This document shows positions 25,321-36,624 of a stretch of DNA of 64,000 nt, in pieces. The stretch's first letter is position 1. Every line of letters begins with the position of its first letter. The stretch lies in assembly GCA_047967505.1 (NCBI GenBank), contig CM106540.1. The stretch is one strand, 5' to 3'. The notes beneath the pieces were generated by a model. It was not told where the DNA came from. It searched no databases and saw only the letters and a list, made by a program, of their open reading frames with translations. The position numbers and the translations under genes were made by a program. This stretch comes from Dipteris shenzhenensis. Its lineage: Eukaryota > Polypodiophyta > Polypodiopsida > Gleicheniales.

Positions 25321-25690
25321 ATTAACTAGAAATAATTCAAATATGGATAATAAATACTTGAAGAACTCAAATTAAGTTTAATTTTAAAGGTATTGTTAGA
25401 ACCAAACCCCAATAAGGTTTAAAAAATGAGTAAATAAGTGTCGAATCCATCAGGTAACCCAGGCTCCATGGTCACAGTGCTAGGAACAGGAAGATCCCTT
25501 CAGATTCTAGCATATAAAAGTATAATGACTTCAAAAAAGAAAGCAGTAATAAATAATGCATTAACTCAATTGAAAAGGAAATGTACCAATAGAATAAAGT
25601 TGTAGTTAAAGGAATAAATTAATTAAAGAAGAAATTAATCAAAAAGTTTTTGTGTAAGTGTGTGTGTGTGTTTGTCCTATCGAAAAATCT
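25250..25690. repeat. Dispersed repeat copy related to 27.8-28.3 kb
   Basis: From GATTTAATAATCCCATTAAT through ATACTTGAAGAACTCAAATT, TCGAATCC..CAGGCTCCA and TTCTAGCATAT to an AAAGTTTTTGTGTAAGTGTG end, this stretch can be matched in order to 27805-28275. Both copies end in a GT tract. It has no coding capacity and may be part of an LTR or a non-autonomous element. Confidence 0.7.
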
Positions 25691-26690
25691 AAACTACTAC
25701 ACTACTAGACCGATTTCAAATGTTAAAGTACCTCAAATGCAATCATATGTCATTGCTCTTCTCAAACCACAAATGGGAGTCTTCAAATAGAGCATCACAA
25801 TGATAATCAACATGAATACCCACAATCAGATTATTAAAGTGTCCAAATTACACAAAGATAGCCAAGATTATTCTCCAACAATTAGTACATTCCTGTTATA
25901 CAATAGTTGGAGAAAATCCTCCACAAAGTACTTGTTGCAATTGCCAATGCCATATATTAAGTCCGTCAAAACACGCTAAAGATTTTACAATGCAAATCCG
26001 ATGGAGAGGTAGGTATGATGACTCACCAAGAACCATCACAACACAATGAAAGTTAGAACATTTCATTCATGATGTGGAAGCTAGGCTTCAATGTTGGCAC
26101 ACAGTTGTTATCCATGTCACTCTATCTAGATCAACACTAAACAAATCTTGGCATTTTCAAATTTCAATGGCAATTAAAGGTTTGCATTTAGAAATAATCA
26201 ATGTTAACTTCAAGTTCAAAAAAGGCAAAATGAGTCTTAAGTTTAAGAAAAGTAATGACGTAGTACTTGCATCCAAGTACCTGTTACCATATTCCAATAA
26301 TAATGAGGAAGATACTTAGGAAGAATTCAAATGGGCACACTTTTTCTCCTTTTAGTAAATATACCTACCTCCATAAATTCTCACATAGAGTGAGAAAATC
26401 CAGGATTCCAAGGATCCATCTTAACCTTCCAAGTATAGAGAACTTGTAAACCATCCAAATTATGTCTTATGCCATAAGACAATTAGGATATAATCCACTT
26501 TCATTTTTCATAAGGACTAGGAAGTCCACCTTCCTTGCATTAGCAATAGCTCAAGGCTGTAGAAGGAAGATTACAGTAATTATAGGGTAACAAAACAAAT
26601 CTTCCAATAGTAATCATAATGAAATCTTTCCAATACTTCCATATCTTCCAAATTCCTTTTTATAATACTATAAAAAGTTATTTTAACAAT
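25690..26690. other. AT-rich region, no gene seen
   Basis: Only short frames occur, such as 26074-26319 on the plus strand, without recognisable protein character. Confidence 0.5.
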
Positions 26691-27200
26691 AACCATCAAG
26701 GATTGCTAAATGGAATCCAAACATTGCTCCACTGTGTTTATTCTATAAGATAGGAAAAGAGACCCATATGCATCTTTTTTGGGATTGCTTCTTCACAAAA
26801 GAGATTTGGAGGCAGATCACAGCCTAAGCCTTGCTAAGGCTTAGATTCACTTGAAGATCAGATGGAAAATGGCTCTTTTTGGAGACAAGGGCAGTATGAC
26901 TGACCCCTTACATGAACTTTGGCAATTGATCAAAGGGGTTTTGATCATGCATGTGTGGAAGTAGAGAGATGACTTGGTTCATTGCAGACCTCATCACAAA
27001 AGAGTGCATGCTATGGTCATAATAGAGGAAGTTAAAAGAGTGGTTCAGTTTTTTGGGGGACAAAATGAGAACCTTAGGATGATAGGAAGAATATGGAACT
27101 AAGATTCCTCCTCTTCTTCTTTACTTTGTATACCTTTCTTTTTTCTTTAATGAAATGTTATTAAGTCTTTTACTACAAAAAAATAAAAATAAAAAATATG
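26690..27200 (+). mobile_element. 3' end of a LINE with A-rich tail
   Basis: Broken plus-strand frames resemble the C-terminal zinc-binding and following region of plant L1 ORF2: KETHMHLFWDCFFTKEIWRQ, then HELWQLIKGVLIMHVWK and RPHHKRVHAMVIIEEVKRVV. An A-rich tail (AAAAAAATAAAAATAAAAAA) sits at 27176-27197, as expected for a LINE 3' terminus. Everything 5' of this is absent, which is typical 5' truncation. Confidence 0.6.
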
Positions 27201-27473
27201 GTGGTCCTTTAGATATGTGGCCATCTCCCATAAGGCATGCAAAGGTCATAACCTACAACTTCTATATAAGGGTCACAAGCCTCCAAATGTACAATCCAAC
27301 AAATCCCACATGATGATTTTCAAGTACTTTATAGAGTGAAACTCTCTCACAATAAAGTTTCCTCACCACCCATAGTCTATGTAATTCTTGGATTGTCAAT
27401 AATGGTTAACATGATCATTAAAGTGCTAATACACCCCAAAGACTGCAAGAGTCCATAAGGGGATATGCACATG

Positions 27474-27477
<4 letters not shown>

Positions 27478-27510
<33 letters not shown>
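27478..27510. repeat. GT microsatellite
   Basis: Uninterrupted (GT)n following CATGCAT. Confidence 0.95.
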
Positions 27511-27511
<1 letters not shown>

Positions 27512-27537
27512 GCCCAACACCAACCCAAAGGGTAAGA

Positions 27538-27584
27538 CCACATGGTGTGGGGAGTAAGCTCACCATGTGGAACTTACTCCCCAC
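27538..27584. repeat. Two interleaved perfect inverted repeats
   Basis: CCACATGGTG (27538-27547) pairs with CACCATGTGG (27561-27570), and GTGGGGAGTAAG (27547-27558) pairs with CTTACTCCCCAC (27573-27584). The two stems interlock in pseudoknot order rather than nesting. Confidence 0.8.
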
Positions 27585-27799
27585 CTAATAGAATGCTAAG
27601 TGACTTTTGTATGGTAGAAATGGATAAGCATGATAAGTGTCAAAAGTGTGTTGCATACTCCAAATTCACAGTAGGTTGGATCTAGACTTGATTTTGCACA
27701 AGAAACCAATATTTAGAAATCAAAGGAAATAGAAGCCATTACTAAAGTCAAAACCAATTGTATGGTACTAGCCCAACCAACGAGCTAGTTTGGAGATCA

Positions 27800-28275
27800 G
27801 TGTGTGTGTTTAGATTTAATAATCCCATTAATAAATGAGCCATTCAATTAATTCAGTCATAGAATAGCTTTAAAAAATTAACTAGAAATAATTTAGATAT
27901 GGAGAATAAATACTTGAAGAACTCAAATTTAAGTTTAATTTCAAAAGTATTATTACAACCAAATGATGGCAGCAGGGTTTCAAAAAATTAGTGCATAAGT
28001 GTCAAATCTATCAAGTAGTCTAGGCTCCAAGGACATGGTCCACTTACTTGCCACCTCCTTGCCACCATCCAAATAAACCATATGTTAGAATAGTATAACT
28101 TCATTTGGGTAGACAAGTAATGCCTATTTTCCCTGGCTTGTTATCGCTTTACCTAGGAACAAGGTCCCTCCCAATTCTAGCATATCAGTTTAAAAGGAAA
28201 TGTACTAATAGACCAAAGTTGCATTTAAAGGAGTAAATTAATTGAAAAAGTTTGTGTGTGTGTGTGTGTGTATGT
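27800..28275. repeat. Second copy of the 25.3-kb dispersed repeat
   Basis: Carries the same blocks in the same order as 25250-25690, with an extra segment of about 100 bp between the AGGCTCCA block and the TTCTAGCATAT block. It also ends in a (GT)n tract. Confidence 0.7.
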
Positions 28276-28683
28276 GAGGGGGACACAACCCACAATATGA
28301 CCTTTTTTTACTTGGTTTGATTATCATTAAAATGGCAAAGTGTTTCCTTGATGCCCATAAATATTGTTACACTTTGAGTGTCGCATGCCTGATAGTGCAC
28401 TTTTTAATGCCACTCCAACCTAGTTGGTAAGAAGAAGATGGAAAAAAACCCATTGAAGAGGCTTGAAGCAATGCAACAACTCCAAGCATTTTGGTTATAA
28501 TGGGTAGTTGGCTATGCGGTGCATTGAAGATGAACCTTGCAAAGTATTAATAGAAGGAAATTTTTTTGTACATATATTTGTTAGATGATGTAATAACGAG
28601 GTAATAACTCTATAGTAAAATCACATTTTGAGTCTCATCTTTAAGCCTCTTGAGCCTATTTTCCTAAAACTCGCAAATATAAC
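28275..28683. other. Intergenic region, nothing seen
   Basis: AT-rich with no coding frame. Confidence 0.5.
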
Positions 28684-28803
28684 TTAGCATTATCATGCAT
28701 CAGATCCTGTTGAATTCTATCATTTAGCATTGTCATGCATTAGAACTTATTGAATCCTATCATTTAGCATTGTCATGCATCATATCATGTTGGGAGTATC
28801 ATG
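28684..28803. repeat. Three 40-bp tandem repeats
   Basis: TTAGCATTGTCATGCAT recurs at 28684, 28724 and 28764 (the first with one change), giving three copies of an exact 40-bp period. Confidence 0.9.
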
Positions 28804-29037
28804 TATTCTAGACAAATCTATCAAATATTTATTAGAACTAAGTGGTGTAGTAGCCTATGGGAGTTAGTTAATGCATTTTGTAGAGGTATCTTTATGTATA
28901 TACCTTCATATAAGCTAGAAATTAAAATTTTTATATATCAAGCAAAGAACAAAATAAGGGAAGATAAAATTATGAGTAGATGAGAAAAAATAAATAAATA
29001 AATTACATACATATACATATGCTTACGTACATATATG

Positions 29038-29081
<44 letters not shown>
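29038..29081. repeat. GT microsatellite
   Basis: Uninterrupted (GT)n of about 44 bp. The sequence from here to 29880 holds no recognised gene; a minus frame at 29749-29399 lacks clear family character. Confidence 0.95.
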
Positions 29082-29082
<1 letters not shown>

Positions 29083-29879
29083 AACTAAACTAAACTGGAC
29101 TAAATAGATATCTAAGTTTAGATTTAACTCCAAAAATAGAAGCAACCTACAAACTAAAAAGAAAAAATGTATCTTTATTACCTTTTTTCCAAAAAAAGAA
29201 ACTTCTATTAATACTTGAAAAAACATCCATACAAATCAACAATCTCAAAGGTGCTAATCATGGGAAAGTAAAGCCAAACAAAGTTGACTATAAAAAGGAA
29301 ACTAAACTTGTTTCTAGATAAATAGCTCACTACCTAGGGAATCTTTCGAGTAGGGGCTCACAACCAAGGTGGAGGATAATACATCTAGCGAATGCCTATC
29401 ATGATGATGACATAAAAATGCATACTATAGGCCATGCCTTGCAAAAATGCTCCCACCTTCTGGTGGTTACTCTAGAATCCAATGCCCCATGCTCAAAGGG
29501 GTGCACATGGTGTAGATAATGTCTTGCCAAATGGCAATAAGAGTGGCTATTTGGGAAACATGGTATCACTCCCATCACCAAATTGCAACAGGCAACCTTG
29601 ATGCTCCAAGTAGTGATGCTAGACATTGTTTCCCATATACTATCCTTTGGTGAAGGTGTAGGGCACATGCAAGAGTGAGGCAATGCATTATATGCCTCGA
29701 TCCTCCTAGATCTTATAAGTTGGAGAGGTTGGGTTAATTGAAAATGCATGTCCCTCCTTTGTAATCCATGCGGCCATCCCCCAAGTAAAGTCCCACTACA
29801 TCCACTCTGTACTAGCCACTATCCTAAGAGCCATTGATAGAATCCTCTACACTACTTAGCAACCCAATAGATCATCTCT

Positions 29880-30320
29880 AAAACTTTGGCTACAAAGTAG
29901 TGGAAGCTACCATCCACTTACATATGCTCCAACTAGGGGCTGATGGAGAAACCTCCATACACAACCATCTAGAAGAAATAAGAAATATTTCATGGCCCAA
30001 GGCTGATCTAGAGACATGACCAAAAGCAAGACCTCTGTGAGAACTTCTTATTGTACCCAATGCTGCTTCCTCAAGTGGATCCATTCTACTACCTCCAATT
30101 GAATATGCTAATGTGGGTGGTGTATGAAAACAAGGGCACCTCCTCCTTAAGTTAGGAATGATAAGTACAGGAGCTGTAGTCAGGGCATGCTTTAGAGCAT
30201 TAAAAGAGTCCTTTTCTTTTTGGGTCCATCTGAAATCCACCACTAGGTGCAACCACAATTGCAAACTAAAAAGCTTGGCTAAGATCTTGTATGCACTGTC
30301 TAGAAGACTAATCAGTCTCC
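29880..30320 (-). pseudogene. Gypsy RT/RNase H junction fragment
   Basis: The minus frame includes YKILAKLFSLQLWLHLVVDF then RWTQKEKDSFNALKHALTTA and PVLIIPNL. This matches the connection between the RT thumb and RNase H of Ty3/gypsy elements (F.WT.E...AF..LK..LT.APVL..P). The frame turns to nonsense after about 30130. There is no flanking LTR. Confidence 0.65.
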
Positions 30321-30399
30321 ACTAGAGAAGTCAGCTTGTCCCACCCCCCAACTTGAGTCAAAAATCTATTAGAAGGGCAATCTAAGGGGTTGTGGATAT

Positions 30400-33300
30400 G
30401 TTGCACCTAATGAAGGAGGGTGTCAACCCATCCTTCCTTCTATGGAGAGAGGGCCTTGAAGGCTTCCAAAAACTCCTCATTGGTGAAAGTATCCTTTATC
30501 TACCTACCATACTTTGAGATACCTCCATTAGGTTATGGGTCCGCTTTCAATTGAAACATGCTCTGATAGAATTTTGTGGTCATATCCAAAATTTCCTAGG
30601 TGCATTTTTCCACTCATATTTCTCGTTCTCTACATCTATGTCCCTAGTGCTTGAGGTCCCATGGTCTGGAACAAGCATCTAGTCGTCTTTTCCCCTCACT
30701 ATATACACCAAGCCTTGGATTTAGTGATAAGAGAGCTCCACATGTCAGATCCCTGTGTCCTAGACGTCAACCCACACACACTCATGGTGATCCACAAGCC
30801 CATTGAGAGCTTGATTCCTACTCCTTGACATGCTCAATGGAAGCCAAGTCCCATCTCAACGCTCTCTCACATTCCTAAAGGAGATGATGATAGTGGAGAG
30901 ACAAAGACCGAAGCGCCTCACTACTCCTCTAAATTCAGAGATCTACTGGCCACAAGGACCAACCTTGCTTTGATGGGGTCTTAGGCTACCACCAAATCTC
31001 TTTTAGTTCTTGTTGTACCTCCTCCTAAAATAGGGCATTTAGATTTTGGAGCCCATTTTGTGGGAGTCCTAAATAGGTTTGCTCAAGATGAAGAACAATA
31101 AAAGAGTGTCTGACATTGTGGTACCTACTAAAATGCTAGTCGCTTCCCCCTCTATGAATTGTGAAATCACCCACATAGAATCTATCCAATCTCTCTAAAA
31201 GTTTATCATGCCCACACTGACCTTGAAGGGAGTAGAGACTATTGGGGAGTCTAGAAAACTCTGCCGCCTACAATAAATCACAAAAATAAACTACTCCCAC
31301 GTGCTCCTCTTAGGCACACTGACCTTTGAGAAAGAGGCTTTGCCTTGCTTGTCCTCCCTAAACTCTTGGTTGTTAAAGTCACCTCCAATAAACCAAGAGT
31401 CCACATCCAAGAGGCTCTCAATTAGCTACCTCTAGAATTTAGAGCATTATTGTCTATAAGTAGGAGTGTATACCATTTTAGGATGCCGATCTCCCAAGCA
31501 CAGCCCCATCCATACTTCCCTACATATGATGAGCTCTCCTTGATCATATACATCTGCAGCCACTGCCTATGAGATAGAAATGAAAACCCCTCCTTTCTTG
31601 CCTATTGTAGGGGACCACACCTCTAAGCCTTACCTTAGGAGAAGTCAACACCCACGTCTAACATTTGTTGCTAAAAGCATCAAGCTCTTGAATCAAAACA
31701 AACTCCACTACTCATCCTATTCACAACCCTCTATAACTCTTGGCAAAGTATCATAATGTTGTGGCTACTATTATTGTGCACGATCATGGAGCATCCCGTG
31801 CATGTTCCAACTGACTATGCTCTAGCTTATATGGGAAGAGAGGTGTGAGATAATAGAGTTGGTTTATGCATGGGAGCCTTTACAACAACCTCAAACTTTT
31901 TCATCTTTGAGGGGGGACTGGAAGGAGAATAGTCTGCATCTGTGATGAGCAGTGTACCAAAGGTTTCATAGGCTCTATGCTTAGCTTTAGTGACTACTAC
32001 AACATGAAGGAGACATCTATCCCAAGCCAATTAGCACATTGATAAAGTGACTAGTACATAGTTTGAGTGATTGCACCTTTGGAACCAAATGACTCACCCC
32101 CATTTCTATGCATGTACTACATGGCCTCCCATTAGTGATGCCAAGTTGGAAAGTAGTTGAAACTCCATGGGTGAGAGCCAGAGATCTATCCCTTGGACCC
32201 CATCAATTGCTCTATCATACAAAATAGTTACTCTTGCATTATATAATCAAACAAAGTGGGGGATACTTCTCCTCTCTTGTGGTGGCATAAGGGAAGCCTC
32301 AAAAAGGGTGAATGCAGGAACCGACCACTCCAATGGAGCCCCCTTTTCAGGTCTACAAGATCGTCACTATCATCTTGAAGGCAAGAGGGTGTGCATCTAG
32401 AATGTCCATGTAAATCCATAGTTTAATCCTCTAGAACTCCTGTAAAAAAGGGTTGCCTAGGGTAGGGCCTCAGACTAGAAACTAGGAGAAAAAGCCACTT
32501 GACTTTGGCTTCTTTGAGGAGGCAATGTCTTTTACACAAGAGAGGGATAGGCTGCAACTAAGAGAGAGCCATAGCCTGTAAGGGAAGTGGGCCATTGGAT
32601 CTTGGTTGCACTGCGGTGTGGCATTGCATAAGCTATGCCTTGTGCTAGAAGAGCACCAGCCTACTACTATGAAGATGAGGCCATTGGCTACATGGGGCAA
32701 GACTCAACATCACGTTTGCTCGAGGGATGAGGTTTCAGGTGGGGCTATGGCACCCCATTAGAGGGAGACTCGCAGATAAATTTGGATTGTAGAAATGGAT
32801 TTGGGGGGGGGGGGGGGGGAGGGCAGAGAGGAAGATGGAGGGAGAACGAGTTGTGAGAATAACTACCTACAAAGGAAGGGGAAAATCGGGAGGAATGGGC
32901 TTAGCTAAGGGGGCTGCAAAAAGGAGGGGGGGATGTCTAGAGGATGGGGACGGCAAGTTGAAGGGGCAGCAAGGGACGCAAAGGATACCTCTCTTGTGGC
33001 CTGGTGCTATGAAGGTACTTGTGTGCACTAGTCCACTAGATCATGAGGGTTTGTAGACAAATCAAAGAAAGGTCTCATCCTCTAAGGTTTAGGGACTGTC
33101 GAGGGGTTGCTCTCTAACTACTCCCCTTGAAACTAAAAGCTTCCTCCCCTTTGCACACACCCTATCTCTAAGTTTGGTGCATCACCTCTAATTGTTCATA
33201 GTGGCTATCTTACTTTGCTTCCTCCTCTCCACCTTAGTCTACTTCCACTCAGAACGCTCCAGATCTAGGACTTCTACTACTACTATTGTTGCCTATGTGG

Positions 33301-33980
33301 ATGCTGGGACCTTTATGCCTAGGGATCCCTTTGCTACCCTGATTGAGCATGTGGGGGGGTGAGGACGGGCTTGTCTTTGTCCTCTATGGAAATTGCTTTC
33401 CAAATGGCCTAGCTTTCTACATCAGAGGGATTTGCCTGGTAGCCTAGAGACCTAATTTCTCTAGAAAATCTCTCCCTTGTCAAAGGTCTTGAGGTAGATC
33501 TCCTCCAAAAGGGAATCTAGACTCTTAGTAGCTACTTAGAGTCAAGGGACCCCAACATCTATCACAATTGAGGCTATTGTATCTCGTTGAGGCTCCAACA
33601 CCATGGCAAAGGCACATCTAATGGAAGGAAAGATGGCCCTATATGCCCACAAGAGCCCCAAGAAGCAAGGCACGCAATGGGTCATGTCCATATCCTCAAC
33701 TATAAAATCATGGTAATAGGGAAAAAGATACAAGAAATGTAGGCTGAGGAAAATGGGGCTCTACTCCACAATTGCCAAGGTAGTGTTAGGTGAGCTCAAT
33801 TGGAGAAGAAAAATACATGTCCCTACTTGGATGTGGTCTCCCTCAAATGGCAAGCTTGCCACTAGCAACCAATCTCATATTTGGCTCCTCAAGGGTGTGA
33901 GCCCCATGATTCTACCCATCATGGCTCCATCCTCTAGATACCAAACTACTAATTGTACTTGTTGTTTATCCTAAGGAGAA
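30400..33980 (-). pseudogene. Decayed L1-type LINE (ORF1 and endonuclease parts)
   Basis: Minus-strand translation in several frames gives pieces in LINE order. At 33970-33550 there is an ORF1-like segment (LRSQIWDWLLVASLPFEGDH). At 31720-31350 there is an apurinic endonuclease segment, with KKGGVFISIS and then DVDSWFIGGDFNNQEFREDK, the conserved GDFN block. Past that, 30480-30400 resembles the linker before RT. The RT core itself is not found. Stops and frameshifts are frequent. Boundaries are approximate and an A-rich tail was not located. Confidence 0.5.
32803..32822. repeat. G homopolymer
   Basis: A run of about 17 G residues inside the decayed LINE. A similar but shorter run lies at 34738-34750. 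Confidence 0.9.
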
Positions 33981-35752
33981 AGTAAAACCTTGATTATAGT
34001 GGAAATCAAAGGGGCTTCCATGAGATCCCCTCTTGCCAAATAGAAGTCACCACCAAGCCTCTTTTCTCTAATAGAAAATGAGGAACCTACATTACTGAAA
34101 AAGGAAGGGGGGCGATGGAAAGGGAGAGAAAAAGACAATGGAAAATCCAATGAAAAGACCCTACAAAAAGGCCAACCCGTAGCTCAAATTAGAGGCTACT
34201 CTAAGATTGAGAGGGGTTGGCACAAACAACTCTAAAGAATGCTGGCTAAGCCCAAGAAAGCCTACAACTTGTAGCAAAACCTTGCCATGCAGAGAGACTC
34301 ATGCAGCTAAAGAGGTGCTCTAGGTATACCCATAGCTACAAGAGCAACAAGAGAGCTAGCACGAGCAAGAAAGGGATAGGGAGCACCTTAGCTATAATCT
34401 AACCATTTTCTAGCAAGGTGAGGTGACAAAACCAAGCCCAGGTGGCATAGTACTAGCATAAATTCTTGAAAGCCTGCTAACTAGGCAGAATAGTATAGCA
34501 AGCTAGAGAGGAGGTCGAGGGAGTTCACAATCAAGAAGAATTTACAAAAGGTCGTTGTAGCCATCACAATCATCCATAGGTCCTCACAAGCATCAATGCG
34601 GGATTGAACAGGCTAGAAAGGCCTAAAAAACTAAGGGGGAAATGGGCAAAAGGTTGAGGGAAGAAGGCAAAAAGGGTATAAGAGATGGAAGGGTGAAACA
34701 AAGGGGGGAGGGGATTGTGAAGGCAACATGGGGGCAAGGGGGGGGGGGGTCATCATAGTTGAAACATCCATATATCATATTACTTACTATCATGCAAATG
34801 AATTTTGTAATATGCCACTTTTAAACCGAATCCAAAGGTGCTAGTATTTCTTGCTTCATTTAATTAAGCTAAATTTGCAATTCGTCACATGAAAACTGAA
34901 TCCAAATGTGCTAGGATCCTTTCCTCATCTAATGTAGTTGATTGCAATCACGAATGCACGATAGAAGTACTCGTTGTTGAAAATCAATTTAGGGATGTGA
35001 ACAATATCTTTGGGCATTCTTGGAGCGTGACTCGGTAGGAGTAATCTCACAAGCTTTGAGCTATTAGACTTGTCTAGTTTATTTTTGGGAGTCCTCGGCC
35101 TCCTAAAAATAACGAATGTCTAATATCTCAAAACTTGGGAAATTAATGCAGAAAGAGATAATTTATGTTCTAAAGAGTGCTGAGGAGCACTATTGTTGCA
35201 ATGCAAGGGCATGGAAAGGCCCACATGGTGGGTACACTAACCACAACTAACACCTTGCATGAATATAAAGTGTCGTGTCTACAAGTTGCACCAAGATTCA
35301 AATTTAAAAAAAGAAAAAGAAAACAATTCCTCTTCAAAATCTCATTAATTCGCTCTCCTCCCATAATCTCTATCACATTCATTGGCTTGTAGTTGTGGTA
35401 TTAACCCTCACTCCAATATGCTAGATATGGGAGCAATTGACTGCTATCGCAACTACAATGGGCACTCTTTCCCTGACCCTCTTCCTCTCATGACTTAATT
35501 ATGGTCCACCTTACCCCACCACACAAAGGTTGCAGGAACTATGGACTACAGTCTTGCCAAATAAAGAGTGCTTGCAGCTCTTGCAAGCTTTTTATAAGGG
35601 AAAAATAGGTGGGAAACCTACTAAATTTTAATGTTGGTAAATGCCATAATACCATTGGGTTTATCATAATACCAATAGTATATAAACTAAATTTACCTTA
35701 AAAAATATTCAATAGCTCATCTGTTTTGTAGCTATTACCAATAGCATCATCT
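33980..35752. other. Region before the copia element, no gene seen
   Basis: Repeat debris to about 34750, then AT-rich DNA. Small frames at 35170-35392 on both strands have no recognisable content. Confidence 0.5.
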
Positions 35753-36109
35753 TGTTGAGATATCGAGCTCCACTCATGATATGCCAGGGTGACCGTTGTG
35801 CATTTATGTCACCGACTGGTTAGCTACAGATGCAGTTGGTACACCGCCCATGAATAATAGCTGGATGACAGCTATCTTTATGTACTCTAGTTGGTGGCTT
35901 AGTTAGTATGCCACCTAGGTTAGTTGAGTTTGGTTTGAGACCCACATATAGGGTTCATCTATTCCTTTTTGTATGAGAGAGAGTTTTTTGTCTTTCACAA
36001 CTAAGAAGAGGAAAACTGTTTTCAGCCTCCACCTTTGTGTGTATTCCCCCATTGTGTATGTGAAAAAACTACAAGTGAGACTCCTTACCTCTCTCCCACT
36101 CTCTCCACA
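35753..36109 (+). repeat. Copia 5' LTR
   Basis: 357 bp, TGTTGAGA...CTCTCCACA. The 3' boundary is fixed by the adjacent primer binding site and the 5' boundary by the CATCT duplication. Confidence 0.9.
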
Positions 36110-36121
36110 TGGTATCAGAGC
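36110..36121 (+). other. Primer binding site, initiator tRNA-Met
   Basis: TGGTATCAGAGC, complementary to the 3' end of plant initiator tRNA-Met, sits immediately after the LTR. Confidence 0.95.
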
Positions 36122-36624
36122 TCGGTTCGTGGTAAGGAGCTCAAGGAAGCAAACCAAGTTCGCAGTGTCTTGGTAAGAGGATCAGTGTTGCTTTCCTTTT
36201 TCGAGTTTGGGAACAAATCTCTGCAGGTAGCACAGCCAGAAAGTGCAAGAGTGCACTGTCTCAGATTGAGACGCCCTTCGCAGTGCAACGAGAGGGTAGT
36301 ATATTATTTTTCTGATTTGAGGCCGTTTCGGAGCCCGTTTTGGTGGCGGAATTTTTTCCGTAGGCACTCAGAAAAGTGGCCTGTTTTGGCTATGCAACCA
36401 TTGTTCTACAGGTTCGTGAAAAGTTGCCGCAGAAATTGCATCGTATGCCTATGCGTAGAGATATTGGGAGTGACAGTATCATTCTTATTGCCTGTTAATG
36501 CAAAATCATCACTAAGAAGTGACTGTGTGGTCAAATACCACTTTCCTCAGCAGCTTTGCAGATTTGCCTTGTAAGGCAGAAGTTGCGTTTTTTGCAGTGA
36601 CAAAATATTTTTCAGTGATCTATA

